This document shows, piece after piece, positions 1-9,087 of a stretch of 64,000 nt of DNA. Within the stretch, counting starts at the first letter, position 1, and each line of letters opens with the position of its first letter. Below the pieces are notes generated by a model, which was given only the letters and a program-made list of their open reading frames with translations, made no database searches and was not told where the DNA came from. Source of the stretch: an uncultured Blastocatellia bacterium (GTDB taxonomy: Bacteria; Acidobacteriota; Blastocatellia; Chloracidobacteriales; Chloracidobacteriaceae); assembly GCA_937934745.1 (NCBI GenBank), contig CALGZC010000011.1, positions 1-64,000 of the forward strand, given 5' to 3'. The translations under genes were made by a program, and so were the position numbers.

Positions 1-365
1 TGTGCCGACGTCGAGACGCAACTGACCGAGATGGACAGCGAAGACGATGTGAGCCGCTGATGCCCGGCACCTCCACCGGCGCGTGGCATAGCCGCCGAAC
101 GTCGCCGTCTCCAACCCCGTCAACAGCCTGAAAGGCGTGTCCGGTCGCTTGCTGCGCAAGGAGCGGTCCGACATCCAGAAGCGTGATCGGAAGGGCGCCG
201 GACGGATGGTACCTACCGCTGCCCCCACTACTGAGGCGGTCCGACATCCAGAAGCGTGACCGGAAGGGGGGGCTGTGGTCGCCGTCCGACTTGGCTGTAA
301 GCTCCGGCGGCGCGCCGCTTGCCATCGTGCGCCAGTACATCAAGCAACAGCAGACGCCACACTGA
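1..365 (+). pseudogene. Decayed IS200/IS605-family TnpA (Y1 transposase) C-terminal remnant, frame-disrupted
   Basis: Fragments in different frames match the IS200 transposase tail: PPNVAVSNPVNSLKGVSGRLLRKERSDIQKRDRKG (from ~92) and RSDIQKRDRKGGLWSPSDLAVSSGGAPLAIVRQYIKQQQTPH* (to 365). Internal stops and a 73-bp-offset duplication break the frame. Confidence 0.75.
163..268 (+). repeat. 33-bp direct repeat (163-195 and 236-268), one mismatch, inside the tnpA remnant
   Basis: gcggtccgacatccagaagcgtga[t/c]cggaaggg occurs twice, offset 73 bp. Confidence 0.9.
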
Positions 366-710
366 AAACGAGCCGCAGGCGGAGTTTCGGCGCAGCCAAA
401 CCCCATAGGACGGCTCGACTCCATAAATCCTGGTCCGCGCCTTGCCTGCCCTGAACGGCGGCGGCCCAGCGCGCACCGGGCAAGGGTTTTGTGAAATTCG
501 CAATGACCTCTCACCGGCTTGCAAGAGGAGCAAAACGCCCTGGACATTTTTTGTCTGGCTATCCTTAGCAGGCCGTTTCGACCTCCGGGCATTCAACCCC
601 AGACCCTGCTAGCCTGAATCATTCCATCTCTTTTTAGGTAATCTTAGGTAATCACTCTCTAGGTCAGGCGTCTCACGATGTTGGAGAGGCTTGTGCTCCG
701 GGGCCGGTGG

Positions 711-1025
711 TCACGCCCCATCCGCTGTCACATTGGCTCTGTCCGGCACGTCAGCTGTTACTGTGGCGGGCGCAACATCAGTGCCGGCGGCGCAGCGCGC
801 AGGGTACACGGTTTCGGCCAAATACCGGGCATATGCCTCGAATTCGTCGAAGTCACCGTTCTTGGCCACGATGTACACATCGTCGCCGATGACCTCAAAC
901 AAGTAGCTCTCGCCGCATGAGGCAATGTAGCGATACTCCACCTGATCGTCATCCGTCTGCGTGATGTACCGCGAGCCAAAGATCATGTTGCGCTTGCCGA
1001 GGTACGTCGGCTCGACTTTGAGCAT
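711..1025 (-). CDS. Small hypothetical protein (104 aa), downstream of the large ATPase
   Basis: ORF MLKVEPTYLGKRNMIFGSRYITQTDDDQVEYRYIASCGES...; same strand as and close behind 1069-4110. Confidence 0.6.
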   Translation of the reverse strand: MLKVEPTYLGKRNMIFGSRYITQTDDDQVEYRYIASCGESYLFEVIGDDVYIVAKNGDFDEFEAYARYLAETVYPARCAAGTDVAPATVTADVPDRANVTADGA

Positions 1026-1068
1026 AACGTGGCAGAACCTCTACCGGGCAGGTACCAGGAGCACGCAC

Positions 1069-4000
1069 CTACTCGGTCAGCACTTCGTTCAACACACGGA
1101 TCGTCTCGTCGTCCAGCAGTGGCATTTCATCGCTTCCGACCAACGCGGCAATCTTGCGAATCGTGTCTTGCGGGACCTGCTGGCGTCGCCGCTTGAGCCG
1201 CTCCCGAATCTCCTCACGGTGGCTTCGTAGAAGCTCCCGGTGGATTTCAAGACCGCGCCGCACTAGACTCAGCGCTCGTTCCTCCGTCTGTTTCAACCGG
1301 CCGGCTTCCTCTGGTGTAAAGCCGCAACGACACCTGGGCTGGGTGAGGAGAATGTCTTCAACCGGCTCGGTGCAAACCATTTGGTACAAGTTGGAAATTT
1401 CATTGATGGCATCCACCAGAAAGTCCTGACGGCTGATATTCAACTGGGTGATCATTTCCATATTGCGCCACTCTGGACTGGACACCAATCGCGTACAAAG
1501 CTGCTCAATGATGTTGGCCTGGGTCGCCCCGGCGTGCAGGAGACAGTAAAACTCGGCATAAATGGGCTGGAAAGCTCCAAATGCGAGGTCCACCTGCTTA
1601 CGATGATGGGGGTAAAACAACTGCCAGGGTGGGGCGCCGCGGAGCTTGAACGTTGAGCGAATGCGCTCAGCCGTTGGGTTGTTGGTGGGAAAGCTCTCGT
1701 TAAGGTAACGCAGTTTGGCCTCACACCCGGCCCGTGCCTGACTGTAGTTTGAGACGGCTTCCAGAATGGCCCGGTCTCGCCACAGCGCGTCGAGGTCGCT
1801 ATCAAACAGGTAGATAATCTCTTCTATTTCTTCCGTGACGGCGCGCCGCATCAAGGCATGCCGAATGTGGGCTGCAACGCGGTCGAACCGCCGGACGACC
1901 TGAATTGCCTCCCAGATCTCGGTTTCTTCCTGTGGAGCTTGGGACAACGTCTCGACCGCCTTGGAAAGATCGTGCTGGCGCCACGCTTGGTAGTACGCGC
2001 CCAGTTCCACCAGCGCGCGGTCAACATCTTCAGGAATGCACATTTCAACCCGCTCGCGGATTGGGGCTACCAGATGTCCAATCCACAGCGCAGCGTCTAA
2101 TGAAAGGGCTTCGGGGAAGCCCTCGGGAGAAACGGGCGAGGTGAGCGGCAGCAGCCATTCCCACATCTGCCAGGGTGCCGGCCGCACCGGCAGCGGCACA
2201 TCGCTGACCGTGCCATTCCGAAAGACAAAGCGACCTTCCAGAAGGTACTTCCGGCGGAACAACGCGGCACCCGCCTGCAACGTTTCCTCAATGAGACGCC
2301 GTGCAACGTCTTCCGTTGGCAGGAGACCACTCAGGATGGTGGGATCGGACAGACAGACCAAACGCTTCAGTACCCAGATGTCATCGGCGTCCAGGGCGCC
2401 GGGTAGCCAGTGGACGCCGATCTCGTCAGCCTGCAAGGCCTGCAAATCAAAGTCGGCCTGTCCGGCCCGGCGCGGGAAATACACACGTGCTTGGTGTTCG
2501 CTGCCCCGCTGGGACTGTGCCGGCTCCCAGACAATCCCCAGCGCATCCTGACGGATCACGTGCCACAGGTTGACGTGCTGAAGACACCACAGCTTGTCTC
2601 CTTCCTGGGCGAAACCGACCGGGAAATCTTCAAACAGACGGCTCCCAGAAGCCAGGAGTGCCAGGTTGAGACGTAGATCGCTGTCAGAAAGCGCTCCGGC
2701 GTGCGCCGTGACAAGACTCTCCAGGGCTTCGCCAGGATGGAGTGGGAAGCGGTATTCACGGTTTTCCGGGTCATCGCCGGTGACGATGACATTTTTTGCC
2801 AGTGCCTTGATTTGTTGCAATAGAGCCGCCGATAGCTTGTAGGTCGGCTTCTGACCGTACAGGTCGTAAAACAAGATGCCGTTGGTCAAGTCGGATACTG
2901 TGGACGACAGGCCGGCCACCGAGTGCATGAGAATAGCCTTGAGCAGCATGCGGGTATGCAGGCGCTGTCCCTGACTGATACGGGGAATGACGGCCTCTAC
3001 AGCCTGGTCATAGTTCTCAAACGCATGCGCCAGCGCCGGTACGCTCCGCAGCATCGGCTCGAGAACGTCAAACAGTTCGTCCACGGTAAACAGGCTTTCC
3101 GCCGGACGATTGCGAATGCGTTCAACAGCCTTGATTGCAAAGACCGGGAACGAAAAGCCGCTCAGATAGCGCCGCAGCCGCACACCGATATCCCACGCCA
3201 TCGGGTGCAGCGGATAGAGATTGATCAGGCGTTGTTCATCCAGCTGAAGCTTGGGAAGCTTGCGCTGGAGTTGCTCACGAACCTGGGCGACGGCATGCCG
3301 CTGCCGGGCATTTTTGGTCAGAAGATGCGCACCGATAAGCGCCGGAATCGCGTTTTCGCCAAGGTACTCAATGGCGTAGCTACTCAGCAGCATACCGACC
3401 TGTTCCGCCGATAACTGCCGTCCCTTGGCGCTATCGAGTACCGTATCCGTCACTGATACATAGACATACAGCGGGACCTGCCGTGAAATCCGGCTCAGAA
3501 GTTCAAGCATTTCCACCACAACCGCAGCGGTCCGCGGCGTTCGCTCCTGCAGCAGATCGTCGAGGGCATCAATGATAACCACCACCCCGTCGCCGGTCGG
3601 CACACCCTGGCAAGCACGGAGCAGGTCGTTTATAGCCGGGGCCAGTCCGTTCGGTGAGGTCGCCGAGTTCGCCAGGGTGTAACTGATGAAGCGCCCCAGG
3701 TAATCCAGCACGGGCAACGGGTTCTCCGGCTGGCCAAGCTGCCCACCGTATACGCTGATCACCTGCCAGTGCCGTGCACCGAGCTGGGCATGAATGTCCT
3801 GCAAGCGGCGCGATACTTGACCGAGTGGTTGACCCGCAAACTGCGTCAAGGCATGCACGAGCCGCAACAGAAAGGATTTTCCGCTGCCCGGCGGACCGAC
3901 CAACAACGATGCGCGGTGGCCGGCCGGCGTTGGTGTCACCAAACGTTCACTCAGACGCTGAAGCACATCGCCGAACTCGTAGGTCAGCAAAGCGCGGCGC

Positions 4001-4110
4001 AGAAGTTCGCGTTCCCATCCCGGCAAGGTAAAGTCCACCGGTACGAACTCAACAACGCTCAGGCAGTCACGAATTTTGGCGCCCATACACGTTATGACCG
4101 GCGCTGCCAC
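1069..4110 (-). CDS. Large P-loop ATPase, BrxC/PglY (DUF6079)-like
   Basis: 1013-aa ORF; N-terminal KIRDCLSVVEFVPVDFTLPG..., Walker A SLLVGPPGSGKSFLLRL, Walker B-like GVVVIIDALDDLL. Confidence 0.65.
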   Translation of the reverse strand: MAAPVITCMGAKIRDCLSVVEFVPVDFTLPGWERELLRRALLTYEFGDVLQRLSERLVTPTPAGHRASLLVGPPGSGKSFLLRLVHALTQFAGQPLGQVSRRLQDIHAQLGARHWQVISVYGGQLGQPENPLPVLDYLGRFISYTLANSATSPNGLAPAINDLLRACQGVPTGDGVVVIIDALDDLLQERTPRTAAVVVEMLELLSRISRQVPLYVYVSVTDTVLDSAKGRQLSAEQVGMLLSSYAIEYLGENAIPALIGAHLLTKNARQRHAVAQVREQLQRKLPKLQLDEQRLINLYPLHPMAWDIGVRLRRYLSGFSFPVFAIKAVERIRNRPAESLFTVDELFDVLEPMLRSVPALAHAFENYDQAVEAVIPRISQGQRLHTRMLLKAILMHSVAGLSSTVSDLTNGILFYDLYGQKPTYKLSAALLQQIKALAKNVIVTGDDPENREYRFPLHPGEALESLVTAHAGALSDSDLRLNLALLASGSRLFEDFPVGFAQEGDKLWCLQHVNLWHVIRQDALGIVWEPAQSQRGSEHQARVYFPRRAGQADFDLQALQADEIGVHWLPGALDADDIWVLKRLVCLSDPTILSGLLPTEDVARRLIEETLQAGAALFRRKYLLEGRFVFRNGTVSDVPLPVRPAPWQMWEWLLPLTSPVSPEGFPEALSLDAALWIGHLVAPIRERVEMCIPEDVDRALVELGAYYQAWRQHDLSKAVETLSQAPQEETEIWEAIQVVRRFDRVAAHIRHALMRRAVTEEIEEIIYLFDSDLDALWRDRAILEAVSNYSQARAGCEAKLRYLNESFPTNNPTAERIRSTFKLRGAPPWQLFYPHHRKQVDLAFGAFQPIYAEFYCLLHAGATQANIIEQLCTRLVSSPEWRNMEMITQLNISRQDFLVDAINEISNLYQMVCTEPVEDILLTQPRCRCGFTPEEAGRLKQTEERALSLVRRGLEIHRELLRSHREEIRERLKRRRQQVPQDTIRKIAALVGSDEMPLLDDETIRVLNEVLTE

Positions 4111-4324
4111 AAGGCAGCAAGGGCAACATTGCTAAAAACGTAGACTTGATAATCTGGTCACCCAATAAACACGGCGCTTGGGAGGAAAAGCCACGCGGGG
4201 AGTCCCTTTTTACTGCTTCATCATACTCCCCTGGTGCGGATTACACCATGTTGATGAGGCTTTGGTAGCCAAGGTGACGGCAAAGCGCGAGGCTCACCAA
4301 AACGTGCCACTGTATCAACAGCAC

Positions 4325-4351
4325 GGGCGTCCTCCAGGCTTGGAGACGCCC
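4325..4351. repeat. Strong hairpin GGGCGTCcTCCA-ggct-TGGAGACGCCC (terminator or REP-like)
   Basis: Inverted repeat with one bulged base in a non-coding spacer. Confidence 0.5.
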
Positions 4352-4467
4352 TACCGCTGGCAGGCGGACGGCCTACCTTCGCCGTTGTGGCAGCCCAGCG
4401 GTCAACGCGCTGGACGCTTAGGTCAACCCCTTTTGCCGGCTGCGCCCTCCATGCGTCACAGGATGCA

Positions 4468-5067
4468 CTATGGGCAGTCCGCCAGCGCATTGTTCGGGTC
4501 ACACGGCAGGGCATCTTCCAGCTGATGGAGTGAACCAATAACGGTGCTACGGCGCAGAGGAATGCTTGTGCCCTTTTCACGGTCGCCGTACACAATCAGC
4601 CCATACTCGGTTGACGGACGTCCGGTTTCACCGTCGTACACATAAAAAATCGTGTAGTTGTACTCACCGTTTTTGAACCTCACCGACACCGTCTCAAATT
4701 GAAAGCGTGAGTAGTGCGCATAGAAGAACATCCGCTGCGAACCGGCTCGTTCGGTCGGATACTCCAACTCAATCCGCCCGGGCCGCCCAAAGCGGTACTG
4801 AAGGTACCCGCTTTCGGCTGTCAGACGTGGCGAACCGCACAGGCACACCATTTTGCCGCGGGTTGTCAGGGCTCCAAAATACAGCTTTTCGTCCCTTGCG
4901 CACAGCATTTTGCCCTGTGCCTGCCACGCCGGTGCAGGATTGGCCGGCGCGGACTGCCAGGCCAGCAGTACCACCCCGACCAGCAGCCCCAGGGCAAACC
5001 CCGCCAGGGCTATCACACCTGTTTTCCAACGGCGACTTTTCCGATTGTGATCATGGCGACGAGGCAT
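4468..5067 (-). CDS. Hypothetical protein with N-terminal TM segment
   Basis: 199-aa ORF; GVIALAGFALGLLVGVVLLAW hydrophobic segment. Confidence 0.65.
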   Translation of the reverse strand: MPRRHDHNRKSRRWKTGVIALAGFALGLLVGVVLLAWQSAPANPAPAWQAQGKMLCARDEKLYFGALTTRGKMVCLCGSPRLTAESGYLQYRFGRPGRIELEYPTERAGSQRMFFYAHYSRFQFETVSVRFKNGEYNYTIFYVYDGETGRPSTEYGLIVYGDREKGTSIPLRRSTVIGSLHQLEDALPCDPNNALADCP

Positions 5068-5091
5068 ACCAGGCGTTTTCCCCCATGAGGT

Positions 5092-6444
5092 TTAGATACC
5101 GGCAACCATCATCTCGGCAATCTTGAGCGTCGGCGCCGCCAATCGTCCACGAAAATCAAGGTCGTTCCCGACCATTTCGATCTGCTTAAACATTGTCAGC
5201 AGGTTGCCGGCAATGGTGACTTCTTCCACCGGAAACGTTAGCTCGCCGTTTTCAATCCACTGCCCGGCAGCGCCGCGCGAGTAATCCCCGGTCACACCGT
5301 TGACCCCAAAACCGATGAGTTCTGTCACATACAAACCGTTGCTCACCGAGGCAATAATCTCTTCCGGCGCGTGATGTCCGGCCACAAGGTACATGTTGTT
5401 GACCCCAACCGATGGTGTACCAGTCAACCCACGTGAAGCGTTGCCGGTGGTTCGCTCGCCCAGCTTGCGCGCGGTATAGGTGTTGTGCAGATAGCTTTCC
5501 AGCCGACCGTCACGGACAATGACCGTCCGACGGGTTGGAACACCTTCGCCGTCAAACGGCCGTGAACCGAGCCCTTCGGGCAGGCGTCCGTCATCCACAA
5601 CCGTCACCAGGGGCGAGGCCACACACTCACCGAGTTTCCCGACCAGAAATGATGCCTTGCGAAACACCGCATCGCCGGAAACTGCTGCAAACAGGTGGCC
5701 GATGAGGCTGGCTGCGACCTCCGGCGCGAAGACGACCGGGCAGCGTTGGGTCGGTACGCGTCGCGCTCCAAGTTTGCGGAGGGTGCGTTCCGCAGCCCGC
5801 CGGCCGATGGCTGCCGGGGACTCCATCCGGGAGAGTTTGCGGCGCGCATCATACCAGTAATCGCGTTGAAGCCGCCCGTCGGCATCACGTGCTACCGGGA
5901 CTGTTGTCAGCGACAGTGAAGCATGGCGGTATTCCCCTACGAAACCCAGCGAATTAGCCAGCACCGTTTGACCGGAAGCACTATCCACACCACCACCCTC
6001 AAAGTTGACAATGCGTGGGTCGTAGTCACGTGCCGCCGCTTCCGCCGTCAGCGCCAAACCGATTTTGTCCGCTGCCGATAGGGCAGTCAGGGCTGGATCG
6101 ACCAGATCTAGGTCGGGAATGTCGGTCGCCAAGTCGGCTGCGTCGGGAAGCCCTGCCGTGTCATCCACGGAAGTTGCCTGCGCCAGGGAGAGCGCAGTTT
6201 CCACAAGTTCGTCCAGGGCCGACGCCGACATATCTGAGGTCGATACCGATGCCTGCCGACCGCCGAGCAAGACGCGCACCCCTAAGCCACGACTGGCGGC
6301 TTCTTTGACGGTTTCAACCGCACCTAACCGCACCGCGGCCGCAAACTCGACGCTTTCACGCACGATCACCTCGGCAGCTGTCGCGCCTAAACGACGCGCT
6401 CGCTCGATAACCGAGACGGCAACTTCAGAAGGCGACCAGGCCAT
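5092..6444 (-). CDS. TldD/PmbA family protein (PmbA-like metallopeptidase)
   Basis: 450 aa; GSASGQTVLANS-like motifs, YLHNTYTARKLGERTTGNASRG, GVTGDYSRGAAGQWIENGELTFPVEEVTIAGNL. Confidence 0.88.
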   Translation of the reverse strand: MAWSPSEVAVSVIERARRLGATAAEVIVRESVEFAAAVRLGAVETVKEAASRGLGVRVLLGGRQASVSTSDMSASALDELVETALSLAQATSVDDTAGLPDAADLATDIPDLDLVDPALTALSAADKIGLALTAEAAARDYDPRIVNFEGGGVDSASGQTVLANSLGFVGEYRHASLSLTTVPVARDADGRLQRDYWYDARRKLSRMESPAAIGRRAAERTLRKLGARRVPTQRCPVVFAPEVAASLIGHLFAAVSGDAVFRKASFLVGKLGECVASPLVTVVDDGRLPEGLGSRPFDGEGVPTRRTVIVRDGRLESYLHNTYTARKLGERTTGNASRGLTGTPSVGVNNMYLVAGHHAPEEIIASVSNGLYVTELIGFGVNGVTGDYSRGAAGQWIENGELTFPVEEVTIAGNLLTMFKQIEMVGNDLDFRGRLAAPTLKIAEMMVAGI

Positions 6445-6659
6445 AGCTTAACTTTGTCATCCGAGGGTCTACGGGCTGCATAAGCTGCATGCTACGAGCC
6501 AGCGGCTGCGGCTGCAAGCTGCGATTTGCGAATGAGAACTTGACAACAAGGCAGGCGCATCGCACCGTTGACAGTATTCAGCTTCAGCGCATCTCCGGCG
6601 GTGGATGGACGGTTGACGACCATCTACAGCACTCATCCTGTAAAAGGACTCGTCTTCAT

Positions 6660-7631
6660 ATGAAAAAAATCGGTGTTTTGGTTGGGCGTGAAAACACCTT
6701 TCCTCCGGCGCTCATCGAGCGCATCAACAAACAGTCACATGAAACCGGCGTCATGGCCGAGTACATCACCATCGGCGGTGTTCAGATGGATGCCACCTGC
6801 CCTTACGCCGTTATCATTGACCGGATTTCACATGAGATTCCCTTCTACCGGGCATTTTTGAAGAATGCCTACTTGTCAGGCACCATCATCGTCAACAATC
6901 CCTTCTGGTGGTCGGCCGACGACAAGTTCTTCAACTATTCCATGGCCGTGCGGCTCGGCGTCGCCGTTCCTAGAACGGCACTTCTGCCCCAAAAGGAGTA
7001 CATGGAGCGCATCACATCGCAGTCCCTGCGAAACCTTCAGTTTCCGCTCGATTGGCAGGCAATTGTGGATTACGTCGGGCTGCCGGCGATTCTCAAGCCG
7101 CACGACGGCGGCGGTTGGCGCGATGTCTATCGCATCAATTCCCTGGAAGAGCTCATTCAGGTCTACGACCGGACCGGGCAGCTCTGCATGACACTTCAGG
7201 AGTTTGTGAAATTTGACCGCTACGTACGCTGCTATTGCATTGCCAAGCAGCATGTTTTGATCATGCCCTACGATCCGTCGCGTCCCTATCCAACGCAGTA
7301 CCTTGACATTCGCCCGGAAGACTACCTTGAACTGGAGCTGCACGAGCGGATTGTGCGCGAGTGCCGGTTGTTATGTGAGGCGCTTGGCTATGACATCAAC
7401 ACCATTGAGTTCGCCATTCGGGACGGCGTACCCTACGCCATTGATTTTATGAATCCAGCCCCGGATGCCGATTCATTCTCAGTTGGTCCAGTTAACTTTG
7501 AATGGATGGTCTCCACGGTGAGCCGCCTGCTCATTCGGCTGGCACAAGAGGGGCGCCCGGCGGAACAGACGCATACCTTCCGTTGGGAAGAACTGATCGC
7601 CAAACACAACCGTTTGGCCGAGTACGCCTAA
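6660..7631 (+). CDS. ATP-grasp domain protein (RimK-like ligase)
   Basis: 323 aa from ATG at 6660 (MKKIGVLVGRENTFPPALIERIN...); AILKPHDGGGWRDVY, ATP-grasp core and EFAIRDGVPYAIDFMNPAPD metal-binding segment. Confidence 0.8.
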   Translation: MKKIGVLVGRENTFPPALIERINKQSHETGVMAEYITIGGVQMDATCPYAVIIDRISHEIPFYRAFLKNAYLSGTIIVNNPFWWSADDKFFNYSMAVRLGVAVPRTALLPQKEYMERITSQSLRNLQFPLDWQAIVDYVGLPAILKPHDGGGWRDVYRINSLEELIQVYDRTGQLCMTLQEFVKFDRYVRCYCIAKQHVLIMPYDPSRPYPTQYLDIRPEDYLELELHERIVRECRLLCEALGYDINTIEFAIRDGVPYAIDFMNPAPDADSFSVGPVNFEWMVSTVSRLLIRLAQEGRPAEQTHTFRWEELIAKHNRLAEYA

Positions 7632-7654
7632 TACTGTGCTCTTTGGAGAAGCCA

Positions 7655-9013
7655 ATGGAAAGCCACGCAAAACTCAAAGCCGCCATTGCTCATTACGACG
7701 CCTTACTTCAGGAAACACCGACCACGTTGGCGGAAGCGCGCGATTTTCTGGCAGCCCGCAGCGCAGAAGAAAAGATGATTTTCGGGGGGCGACCACTGTC
7801 ACCGTATCTGCGCCCCCATTTTGTGACGGCCGAACGCTGGCGATACCTCTGTGAAGAGTGCGCCCGCATTTGGGAATGCGTCGAAGTGGTTGGGCGGGTG
7901 GCCATGAGCGACCGGCGCATCTACGACGACTTAGGTATCACAGACGGCGAAGCGCGCCTGATCGAAATCGATCCCGGCTACACGGGGATTTCCATCACGT
8001 CGCGGCTCGACTCCTTTCTCACAGAGGACGCCTTTTCCTTTGTCGAACTCAACGCCGAGAATCCGGCCGGTATTTCCTACTGCGAGGTCATGGCGCGGAT
8101 TTTTATGGAACTGCCGATTATGCAGCGGTTTACGGCGGTCTATTCGGTGACCCCACTGTATTCGCGCCGGCTGCTGCTTGACACGTTGTTGACGGCCTAC
8201 CGCGAGTGGCGCGGCAACAACGACAAGCCACGTATCGCCATCGTGGACTGGGAGGGGTTGCCGACGCAGTGTGAGTTTGAGCAGTTTCAGGCGTATTTCC
8301 AAGCCGAAGGATTCGCCTGTACGATTGCGCCGCCGGAACAGCTCGACTACCACAACGGCACACTCCGCCACGGCGACTTTGAAATCGATCTGGTCTATCG
8401 GCGCGTGTTGACTAACGATATTCTGGATCGCCCTGAGGCGTGTAAAGCGCTGGTCAACGCCTACCGCGACCGTGCGGTGTGTGTTGTCAACGGTTTTCGG
8501 ACGAAGTTTGTGCACAAGAAAATGTTCTTCGGCATTCTGACCGACGAGCGATATGCCGGGCTGTTTACACCGGAACAACAAGCGGCGATTCGGGAGCATA
8601 TTCCGTGGACACGCCGCCTGGCCGACATCCGCACGACATACGCCGGCAACACCATCACCCTCCTGGACTTTGTCCGCGCCAACCAGTCGCGGCTGGTCCT
8701 GAAGCCCAACGATGAATACGGCGGCAAAGGCGTGATTGTCGGCTGGGAGACCACTCCGGCCGAGTGGGAAGCGGCGATTGAGGAAGGGCTGCGCGGCGAC
8801 TACCTTGTCCAAGAAAAAGTCCCGACGGCGCATGAGGTCTTTCCTCACTTCACGCCGGGGGGGGATGTCAACTTCATTGAACAACTCGTGGACCTTGACC
8901 CACTCCTGTTTCACGGCAAGGTGGGCGGTGCGTTTACCCGACTGTCGAGCACGGCGCTATGCAACGTAACCTCAGGAGGGGGGATGGTGCCGACGTTCGT
9001 GCTCAACGTGTGA
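7655..9013 (+). CDS. Circularly permuted ATP-grasp protein (glutathionylspermidine-synthase-like fold)
   Basis: MESHAKLKAAIAHYDALLQ...; DSFLTEDAFSFVELNAENPAGISYCEVMARIF, FRTKFVHKKMFF, RLVLKPNDEYGGKGVIVGWETT. Confidence 0.8.
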   Translation: MESHAKLKAAIAHYDALLQETPTTLAEARDFLAARSAEEKMIFGGRPLSPYLRPHFVTAERWRYLCEECARIWECVEVVGRVAMSDRRIYDDLGITDGEARLIEIDPGYTGISITSRLDSFLTEDAFSFVELNAENPAGISYCEVMARIFMELPIMQRFTAVYSVTPLYSRRLLLDTLLTAYREWRGNNDKPRIAIVDWEGLPTQCEFEQFQAYFQAEGFACTIAPPEQLDYHNGTLRHGDFEIDLVYRRVLTNDILDRPEACKALVNAYRDRAVCVVNGFRTKFVHKKMFFGILTDERYAGLFTPEQQAAIREHIPWTRRLADIRTTYAGNTITLLDFVRANQSRLVLKPNDEYGGKGVIVGWETTPAEWEAAIEEGLRGDYLVQEKVPTAHEVFPHFTPGGDVNFIEQLVDLDPLLFHGKVGGAFTRLSSTALCNVTSGGGMVPTFVLNV

Positions 9014-9087
9014 CGACACCTGATTGATTCCAAGACCTTTAGCGGCTGCAGCCTGCCAGCTTGCAGTTAGCTCCGCTTGGCGAGAGG

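Noticed and set aside
1069-4110. Complete BREX system
   Set aside because: Only a BrxC/PglY-like ATPase is visible; no PglX, PglZ, BrxA/B or Lon-like gene in the window.
7931-8914. 327-aa minus-strand ORF opposite the circularly permuted ATP-grasp gene
   Set aside because: Shadow ORF; the + strand protein has clear ATP-grasp motifs.
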